A stretch of DNA of 11,650 bases from Candidatus Ventricola intestinavium (lineage in GTDB: Bacteria; Bacillota; Clostridia; Christensenellales; Aristaeellaceae), in NCBI GenBank assembly GCA_018715105.1, contig DVMG01000208.1, forward strand, positions 1 through 11,650, read 5' to 3'. A model generated the notes under the pieces. That model did not search any database. It was not told the DNA's origin and saw only the letters and a list, made by a program, of their open reading frames with translations. The position numbers were made by a program, and so were the translations under genes. Of this stretch, positions 6,683 through 11,650 are shown one piece after another. The first letter of the stretch is position 1, and each line of letters opens with the position of its first letter.

Positions 6683-7687
6683 GCGCTGCTTTTGGCCGCC
6701 TGCCTGCCGCTGTGCGGCTGTGCGGCGCGCGGCAGCGAGCTGAGCAACCCCGCGCTGCCGCAGCCGGAAAACACACCGGCGGCGCAGCAATCGGCAAACG
6801 CTTCGCCGGGCACTGCGGCGGCGGATCTGGTGCCGGAACGGCTTTCCCGCGATGAGAGCGGCGTGCCGGTTCTGAAGGTTTATGACGTGAAAAATGAAAC
6901 CCTGGAGGAGCTTTCGGTCGAGGATTACCTGCCCGCCGTGCTTGCCGGCGAAATGGCGGGCGACTGGCCGCTTGAGGCGCTCAAGGCGCAGGCCATTCTG
7001 GCGCGGACATTCGTTTTGCAGTTTGTCTCGCAGAAGACCTCCATGTATGAGGGAGCGGACATCTCCACAGACATCAAGGAAGCCCAGGCTTATGACGCGG
7101 CCAGCATCAACGACCGCATTCGTGAGGCTGTCCGGGAAACGCGCGGGCTTGTGCTCAATGCCGGCGGCGAATTGCCTTACGCCTGGTTTCATGCCCATTC
7201 AGGCGGGTTGACCGCACGGGCCAAGGAGGGGCTTGATTACGAAAAAGACGAGCCCGGCTACACCCAGTGCGTAAAGGGCATGGAAAACGACGAGGCGCCC
7301 GCCGATGCGGCCCGCTGGGAAGCCGCTTTCACCATGGAAGAGGTGATCGCCGCAGCCAAGGACTCCGGCGCGAACATCGATGCGGTTGAGAGCATCTCCA
7401 TCGGCGAGCGCGGAGAATCCGGACGGGCCATGACGCTGCTGATCTCCGGCAAGGAGGTTTCCGCCCCGGCATTCCGCATCGCCATCGGCTCCACCAAAAT
7501 GCGCTCCTGCCTGTTGGACAGCCTGCGCGTAGAGGATGGACAGGTCTATATGAGCGGTAAAGGATATGGCCATGGCGTGGGCATGAGCCAATGGGGGGCT
7601 TATGCCATGGCCAAGCAGGGCTACACGGCCCAGCAGATCGTGACGCATTACTTTGCGGGCGTGACCATCGATCAGGCCTGGCAATAA
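6665..7687 (+). CDS. SpoIID/LytB-domain lipoprotein, putative peptidoglycan lytic transglycosylase
   Basis: A 340-residue exported protein with a SpoIID/LytB domain. SpoIID cleaves denuded glycan strands as a lytic transglycosylase during engulfment; LytB-type relatives modify cell-wall hydrolase activity. The N-terminus is basic (MKRGW), hydrophobic to about 16, then LCGC with Cys19 as a likely lipobox, followed by a Pro/Ala-rich flexible tether to about residue 58. The domain core follows: VEDYLPAVLAGEM with Glu96 at the catalytic position, WPLEALKAQAILARTF (101-116), FHAHSGG (175-181), RIAIGSTKMRS and the diagnostic GKGYGHGVGMSQWGAYAMA (298-316). Length matches SpoIID (about 340), but SpoIID itself has a transmembrane anchor, so this may be a vegetative paralogue. 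SD GGAGGGA is 4-6 nt from ATG 6665 and may be sequestered in a hairpin. Last gene of the + strand cluster. Confidence 0.88.
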   Translation: MKRGWMALLLAACLPLCGCAARGSELSNPALPQPENTPAAQQSANASPGTAAADLVPERLSRDESGVPVLKVYDVKNETLEELSVEDYLPAVLAGEMAGDWPLEALKAQAILARTFVLQFVSQKTSMYEGADISTDIKEAQAYDAASINDRIREAVRETRGLVLNAGGELPYAWFHAHSGGLTARAKEGLDYEKDEPGYTQCVKGMENDEAPADAARWEAAFTMEEVIAAAKDSGANIDAVESISIGERGESGRAMTLLISGKEVSAPAFRIAIGSTKMRSCLLDSLRVEDGQVYMSGKGYGHGVGMSQWGAYAMAKQGYTAQQIVTHYFAGVTIDQAWQ

Positions 7688-7743
7688 GGGCGGGAAGGCC
7701 GCTTCTTCTCCCCGAACCGGTCATGCCGTGGCCGGATCTTCAA

Positions 7744-7782
7744 AAGGGCCGCTTTCCTCTCGCCGGGAGGAAAGCGGCCCTT
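7744..7782. terminator. Bidirectional intrinsic terminator between convergent genes
   Basis: AAGGGCCGCTTTCCT (7744-7758) pairs perfectly with AGGAAAGCGGCCCTT (7768-7782), with a further C-G and T-G pair towards the tip. On the - strand the stem is followed by TTTTG; on the + strand by TTCATTCC. The better T-tract is therefore on the side that ends transcription coming from the GH13 gene, but the long GC-rich stem can serve both directions. Confidence 0.75.
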
Positions 7783-7800
7783 CATTCCGTCGGTAGCATG

Positions 7801-7829
7801 CTTTTCTCTCCCGAGAAAGGGGAGAAAAG
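7801..7829. repeat. Secondary inverted repeat in the convergent gap
   Basis: CTTTTCTC (7801-7808) pairs with GAGAAAAG (7822-7829), extended after one bulged T by CCC (7810-7812) with GGG (7819-7821). An alternative fold pairs CCGAGAA (7811-7817) with TTCTCGG (7842-7848). The two folds exclude each other. No clear long T-run follows on either strand, so a terminator role is possible but weak. Confidence 0.35.
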
Positions 7830-7993
7830 ATTCTCCCACCATTCTCGGAAAAGCAACACCTGTCACGAATGAAAGCGATCCTTATGGCAAAAAGCTGAAG
7901 CGGCCCTTTTCAACGTTTTTCTGAGACGAACCGGGTTTACGTTAAGCCGGCTTTGACCGGCGCGCAGAGCGCTCTTCCACACCGGCGTAAAAA

Positions 7994-9637
7994 TCACCGG
8001 ATCCAGATTCGCGCTTCCCATGGCCTGAGCCTATCCGCCGGCCCTTCGCAGTCGTAGTTGCCCAGCAGGATCCGGCCGCCCATGCGCGCGCTTTCGTCGA
8101 GCCGGGCTTCTTTGCCCGAAAAATTGCACTGCACGAGCAGCGTGTCGTGTCCATCGCAGCGGGTGTAGGCAAACACCTGCTCATCCTCCGGCATCAGCAG
8201 CGTAAAATCGCCCTCTATGACCACCGAAAGCGATTTGCGCAGCGCGATCAGCGCCTGATAAAACGCAAAGACGGAATCCGGCTCGCTCACCTGTGCCTGC
8301 GCATGGAGCGTTTCATGATTCGGGTTGACGTTCATCCAGGGTGTGCCGGTGGTAAATCCCGCGTTTTTTCCCGCCGTCCACTGCATGGGCGTGCGGGCGT
8401 TGTCACGCCCCTTGCGGCGGATGCAGGCCATCATCTGCTCGCCGGTCATCTCGTGCTTCTCCTCCACGAGCTCACGGTACGCGCCGATGGCCTCCACATC
8501 CTGGCTTTCGGAGATATCCCGAAACGGGTAGTTGGTCATGCCCAGCTCTTCTCCCTGATAGATATACGGCGTGCCCTGCATCATGTGCAGGCAGGCTCCC
8601 AGCATCTTGGCGCTGAGCACACGGCTTCGCTCATCCGCATCGCTTCCAAAGCGGGAAACAATGCGGGGCTGATCGTGGTTGCACCAGTACAGGCTGTTCC
8701 ACGCACGTCCATGCAGGCCCACCTGCCATTTTTCAAACACCCGTTTGAGCCGGGGCAGGTAAAGCGGCTCCGTCGTCCATTTGTGATGCGGCCCGGCATC
8801 GGCATCCATATGCTCAAACTGGAAAACCATGCTCAATTCACTGCCGTCGAGCGACGCATAGCGCAGGGCGGATTCCACTTTCGCGCTGCCCATTTCCCCC
8901 ACGGTCATCACGTCATAATGGCTGAGTACTTCCCGGTTCATCTCCCGCAGGTATTCATGGATCCGGGGACCGCTGGCCCCATCGCCGCCGGGGCCTCCGT
9001 CGCTCTCAAGAATCTCCGGCGGCTTGGCAATCTGGTCGATCACATCCATGCGGAAGCCGTCAATGCCCTTGTCAAGCCACCAGCGCATCATGTCATACAC
9101 CGCCTGGCGCACCTGCGGGTTATGCCAGTTGAGATCCGCCTGCTCACGGGCGAACATATGCAGATAATACTCTCCCGTGACCTCATCCTTCTCCCAGGCG
9201 CTGCCGGAAAAGCAGCTGCGCATGCCGTTGGGAACGCCGCCCTTGAACGGCGGACGCCAGATGTAGAAATCCCGCTTCTCGTTGTGCAGGCTGCTGCGCG
9301 ATTCGCGGAACCACGCATGCGCTGTGGACGTGTGGTTGACCACCAAATCCATCACGATTCGGATGCCGCGTGCATGCGCCTGAGCGAGCAGCTCATCAAA
9401 ATCCTCCATGGTGCCGAATTCCGGCGCGATGGCACGGTAATCGCTGATGTCATATCCGCCGTCCACACCGGAGTTCTGATACACCGGATTGAGCCAGATC
9501 ACATCCGCGCCGAGGAGCTTGATGTAATCGAGTTTCTGCGTCACGCCGCGCAGGTCGCCGATGCCATCCCCGTTTGTATCCATAAAGCTCTTGGGATAGA
9601 CCTGATACACCACCGCCTGCTTAAACCAGTCACTCAT
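7994..9637 (-). CDS. GH13 alpha-glucosidase, oligo-1,6-glucosidase type
   Basis: A 547-residue cytosolic glycoside hydrolase of the GH13 oligo-1,6-glucosidase/trehalose-6-phosphate hydrolase group; no signal peptide. It releases glucose from the non-reducing end of short alpha-glucosides. Seen: DTNGDGIGDLRG calcium-type loop (20-31), region I DLVVNH (97-102), region II GFRMD with nucleophile Asp198 followed by Val199, region III TVGE with acid/base Glu248, region IV NHD with Asp322, QGEELGMTN (361-369) and ARTPMQW (414-420). Valine after the nucleophile is known to favour alpha-1,6 bonds over alpha-1,4 (where Thr is usual), so isomaltose-type oligosaccharides are likely; trehalose-6-phosphate cannot be excluded, as TreC shares this residue. 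The start ATG at 9635-9637 overlaps the dnaX stop by 8 nt; SD GAGGG (9644-9648) lies inside dnaX. MalL is the nearest named type. Region IV reads WCNHDQPR where Asn is usual at the Cys. Confidence 0.92.
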   Translation of the reverse strand: MSDWFKQAVVYQVYPKSFMDTNGDGIGDLRGVTQKLDYIKLLGADVIWLNPVYQNSGVDGGYDISDYRAIAPEFGTMEDFDELLAQAHARGIRIVMDLVVNHTSTAHAWFRESRSSLHNEKRDFYIWRPPFKGGVPNGMRSCFSGSAWEKDEVTGEYYLHMFAREQADLNWHNPQVRQAVYDMMRWWLDKGIDGFRMDVIDQIAKPPEILESDGGPGGDGASGPRIHEYLREMNREVLSHYDVMTVGEMGSAKVESALRYASLDGSELSMVFQFEHMDADAGPHHKWTTEPLYLPRLKRVFEKWQVGLHGRAWNSLYWCNHDQPRIVSRFGSDADERSRVLSAKMLGACLHMMQGTPYIYQGEELGMTNYPFRDISESQDVEAIGAYRELVEEKHEMTGEQMMACIRRKGRDNARTPMQWTAGKNAGFTTGTPWMNVNPNHETLHAQAQVSEPDSVFAFYQALIALRKSLSVVIEGDFTLLMPEDEQVFAYTRCDGHDTLLVQCNFSGKEARLDESARMGGRILLGNYDCEGPADRLRPWEARIWIR

Positions 9638-11297
9638 CGATAACCCTCACATTCTCCCGTCCAAATGTTTCAAACACCTTGCTTAGATTCTGCTGTGCCT
9701 GTTCCCGGGCTTCCTGCTGCGCGGCGAGCACGGCCTTGTCCGACTCTGCCACCGTGCCCTCCACCGCCGCACGGAATGTGCATGGATATCCCGCCGCGTC
9801 GGTGAGCAGCTGCGCTACCTCCGCGTTCTTGGCCTCCATGTTCAGGATTCTTACATACGCTCCGCCCGTCGCGCGGTCGTATACCACCGTGAACAGGCCC
9901 TTTTCGCTCGACGCCAGGCGCCCATAGCGAAGCATACCAAAGAGCTGCGGCTTTTGTTTGGAGCGCCGGAGTGCCTCCTGCCAGACACGCTCCGCATCCG
10001 GCGCAGGGCCCGCTTCCTTTTTTTCCTCTTTTCCCTCTTTCTCCTGCGCATTTTGCAAAGCGGGCACGGGCCTGGCAGCCTGTGGTTCCTGGGGTTCGGA
10101 CACGGCCGGCGCCGCAGGAGCCGCCGCAATCCCTTCGCGCAGCCGGCGTTCCAATTCGTCCACGCGCACGGTCAGGGCCTCCAGCTCAAGGCTCTCCTCG
10201 GGCGTGCAGGCACGCAGCGCAGCCGTCTCCAGCGCAAAACGGGGCTGTGCGGCCCACTTCATGTCCGTCTCGCTCTGCAAAAACAGATCGAGCATGCGCA
10301 TGAGCCGTGTATGCGATGTGCGGCCGGCCTGGGCGGCATAGGCCTGCGCATCCTCCCTGGTGACATCCAGCAGCTGAGCGGTGTGCTCCTCCCCGCACAC
10401 TTTTGCCAGCATCAGCGCGCGCAGATGAGCGCTCACATCCCGCACAAAGACCTGAACCTCGCGCCCCATGCGCATCATGTCATCAATCTTGGTCAGCGCG
10501 CCTGCAGCGTCGCCTGAGATCAGCTTGTCCGCAAAGTCAAAGAGGAATTCCCTGTCCGCCGCGCCGAGCACGCGAACCACAAGCTCTTCCGTGAGCCCCT
10601 GTTCCTCCTGCTGCGCATATCCCAGGCACATATCCATGATCGACCAGGCATCCCGCATGCCGCCTTCCGCGGCGCGCGCAATCCTCGCCAGGGCCGCATC
10701 CTCCGCCCTGATCTTTTCCTCCTCCAGCGCGACGCGGAGGCGGGCTATGATCTGATCGGGGGCAATCCGCCTGAAATCAAACCGCTGACAGCGGGAGAGG
10801 ATGGTGGCCGGAAGCTTCTGCGGCTCTGTCGTCGCCAGGATAAACACCACATAGGCCGGGGGCTCTTCCAGCGTCTTGAGCAGGGCATTAAAAGCCCCCT
10901 GGGAGAGCATATGCACCTCGTCGATGATATACACGCGGTAACGCCCACTTTGCGGCGGATACTTGACCTTTTCGCGCAGGTCGCGGATCTCGTCGACGCC
11001 ATTGTTGCTGGCCGCATCGATCTCCAGAATATCCAGATTGTTTTCCTCCGCCAGGGCCAGGCATGACGGGCATTTCAGGCATGGCTCGCCCCTGTCCGGA
11101 TGCTCGCAATTGACCGCGCGGGCAAAGACTTTGGCCGTGGATGTCTTGCCCGTGCCGCGCGTGCCGCAAAACAGATAGGCATGCGCAATCCTCCCGCTCA
11201 TCACCTGGCTGCGGAGGGTCTTGATAATGGCCTCCTGCCCTACAAAGTCATCAAACCGCACCGGCCGGTAGCGGCGGTAAAGTGCCTGATATCCCAT
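9630..11297 (-). CDS. dnaX: DNA polymerase III subunit tau/gamma
   Basis: A 555-residue clamp-loader ATPase subunit that opens the sliding clamp and links polymerases at the fork. Motifs: N-terminal MGYQALYRRYRPVRFDDFVG, Walker A GTRGTGKTS (45-53), zinc module Cys64, 73, 76, 79, Walker B IIDEVH (Asp126, Glu127), sensor 1 and arginine finger ATTEP...LSRC (155-170), sensor 2 GGMRDA (Arg215). Domain III runs to about 370, then a coiled segment, an Ala/Pro-rich linker (391-415) and a Lys/Glu-rich patch (419-428) before the tau-type C-terminal domain. The frame extends upstream to 11345, but ATG 11295-11297 is chosen: SD TTGGAGG (11304-11310) lies 6 nt before it, the family N-terminus begins there, and a promoter lies inside the longer version. 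The linker contains an in-frame A_AAA_AAG. The downstream neighbour is the GH13 gene instead of the usual ybaB/recR pair. Confidence 0.96.
   Translation of the reverse strand: MGYQALYRRYRPVRFDDFVGQEAIIKTLRSQVMSGRIAHAYLFCGTRGTGKTSTAKVFARAVNCEHPDRGEPCLKCPSCLALAEENNLDILEIDAASNNGVDEIRDLREKVKYPPQSGRYRVYIIDEVHMLSQGAFNALLKTLEEPPAYVVFILATTEPQKLPATILSRCQRFDFRRIAPDQIIARLRVALEEEKIRAEDAALARIARAAEGGMRDAWSIMDMCLGYAQQEEQGLTEELVVRVLGAADREFLFDFADKLISGDAAGALTKIDDMMRMGREVQVFVRDVSAHLRALMLAKVCGEEHTAQLLDVTREDAQAYAAQAGRTSHTRLMRMLDLFLQSETDMKWAAQPRFALETAALRACTPEESLELEALTVRVDELERRLREGIAAAPAAPAVSEPQEPQAARPVPALQNAQEKEGKEEKKEAGPAPDAERVWQEALRRSKQKPQLFGMLRYGRLASSEKGLFTVVYDRATGGAYVRILNMEAKNAEVAQLLTDAAGYPCTFRAAVEGTVAESDKAVLAAQQEAREQAQQNLSKVFETFGRENVRVIDE
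9963..10023 (-). promoter_or_regulatory. Candidate frameshift site in dnaX (A_AAA_AAG plus hairpin)
   Basis: On the - strand, codons 425-427 read GAA AAA AAG, giving the heptamer A_AAA_AAG (10017-10023) in the zero frame, the same heptamer used by E. coli dnaX. An SD-like GAGGGA lies about 8 nt upstream. Twelve nt downstream, GCGCCGGATGC pairs with GCA-C-TCCGGCGC (9963-10004; 11 bp, one bulge). Against it: the -1 frame has no early stop and runs 115 codons to 9670-9672. Confidence 0.4.
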
Positions 11298-11333
11298 AAA
11301 CATCCTCCAAGGCATTGCCGAGACTCTTTGATT

Positions 11334-11362
11334 AGAATAGCACAAAAAGGGGATTTTTACAA
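11334..11362 (-). promoter_or_regulatory. SigA-type promoter of dnaX, extended -10
   Basis: On the - strand, -35 TTGTAA (11357-11362) and -10 TATTCT (11334-11339) are separated by exactly 17 nt, and TGC precedes the -10 (extended -10). Transcription should start near 11327, giving a leader of about 30 nt before ATG 11297. This position also rules out the longer dnaX open frame as the translated form. Confidence 0.65.
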
Positions 11363-11650
11363 CCGGCCCGCCGCCTGTTCTGCGGCCGCTGTCATCACAA
11401 TGTATTCACTCTTTTTCCCCCTGCCGTCACCCGCCGTTCTTTCCCTCTCCTCATTTGTATGCGATCCTATATCCATCAAACGGCGGGGCGCCAAATCCAT
11501 CCCGCCGGCAATGGAAAGGGGTGATTCCCATGGATGGTTCCTGCGGCGGCGATGCGTCGCCTGAATGTACAACTCATTTTCCCGAAAGGAGGGGAGGCCA
11601 TCGATCCTTTGTCTGCAGCATGCAGCACAGACATTCCTTTTATGGTTCAC
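11363..11650. other. Region upstream of dnaX, no convincing gene; possible divergent gene start
   Basis: I looked for the small SRP RNA, a tRNA or tadA, which lie upstream of dnaX in Bacillus, and saw none. On the + strand AAAGGGGTGAT (11515-11525) precedes ATG 11530 and ATG 11534; both frames stay open to the window edge (about 40 codons) and give unfamiliar peptides. A second SD-like AAAGGAGGGG (11585-11594) precedes a TTG at 11609 in the 11534 frame. On the - strand a 97-codon frame enters from the edge (starting GTG) and stops in the dnaX -35; it resembles nothing I know. A hairpin CGGCGGG/CCCGCCG (11481-11487 with 11501-11507) is also present. Confidence 0.3.

Larger units (their letters stand above)
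7688..7993. other. Convergent intergenic region
   Basis: A 306-nt gap between the tail of the spoIID-like gene (+) and the tail of the GH13 gene (-). It holds a strong terminator hairpin (7744-7782), a second hairpin (7801-7829), four copies of the 8-mer GGCCGCTT or its complement (7697-7704, 7747-7754, 7772-7779, 7898-7905), and a perfect 10-nt palindrome AGAGCGCTCT (7966-7975). Short open frames cross it on both strands, but none has an SD and recognisable protein character, so I call no gene here. Confidence 0.6.

Noticed and set aside
7591..7872. A 93-codon + strand frame running from the spoIID-like gene into the convergent gap
   Set aside because: Starts inside a confident gene in another frame, crosses the terminator hairpin and lacks an SD.
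7988..8040. Truncation of the GH13 C-terminus
   Set aside because: The protein is 547 residues, close to the usual length for oligo-1,6-glucosidases, and ends in a normal C-terminal beta domain (WEARIWIR).
8147..9643. A 498-codon + strand frame opposite the GH13 gene
   Set aside because: Shadow of a confident GH13 enzyme with all catalytic residues; no proper SD or domain on the + strand.
11298..11345. Longer dnaX start (16 extra residues)
   Set aside because: The extension contains the promoter -10 and the SD TTGGAGG; the conserved N-terminus begins at ATG 11297.
11363..11650. SRP RNA or tRNA upstream of dnaX, as in Bacillus
   Set aside because: The conserved SRP core (GGAAG...GCAGC type) and tRNA arms are not seen on either strand within the window.

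Overview
The window looks like chromosomal DNA from a fairly GC-rich member of the Firmicutes, probably class Clostridia. This is inferred from a SpoIID/LytB-family protein, a methionine aminopeptidase with an N-terminal SEC-C zinc knuckle, purine-rich Shine-Dalgarno (SD) sequences before almost every gene, and an oligo-1,6-glucosidase-type GH13 enzyme. No 16S or other taxonomic marker is present, so this stays an inference. The peptide-binding protein has a plain signal peptide with no lipobox, which is unusual for a monoderm.

Left half (115-7687, + strand): a complete five-gene dipeptide/oligopeptide ABC transporter (binding protein, permeases B and C, ATPases D and F). It is followed at short spacing by a type I methionine aminopeptidase and a SpoIID/LytB-domain lipoprotein. 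A stem-loop with a T-tract sits in the 235-nt gap between the binding-protein gene and the permease gene, which fits partial termination and excess binding protein. From dppB onward the gaps are only 17-47 nt, so the last six genes are probably one transcript.

Middle (7688-7993): a 306-nt gap between converging genes, holding a strong long hairpin (7744-7782) that acts as a likely bidirectional terminator, a second weaker hairpin, and four copies of one 8-mer.

Right part (7994-11297, - strand): dnaX (DNA polymerase III tau/gamma subunit) with a good extended -10 promoter, overlapping by 8 nt a GH13 alpha-glucosidase downstream. The usual dnaX neighbours (ybaB-type gene, recR) are absent here. 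The dnaX linker contains the heptamer A_AAA_AAG in the correct frame with a downstream hairpin, but the -1 frame stays open for 115 codons.

The last 290 nt (11363-11650) hold no convincing gene, although two SD-like sequences on the + strand precede frames that run off the edge.

I see no mobile element, CRISPR array, tRNA or rRNA. I did not find a clear novel system. The best leads are the translation-start hairpin of the spoIID-like gene, the dnaX slippery site, and the dnaX-GH13 coupling.
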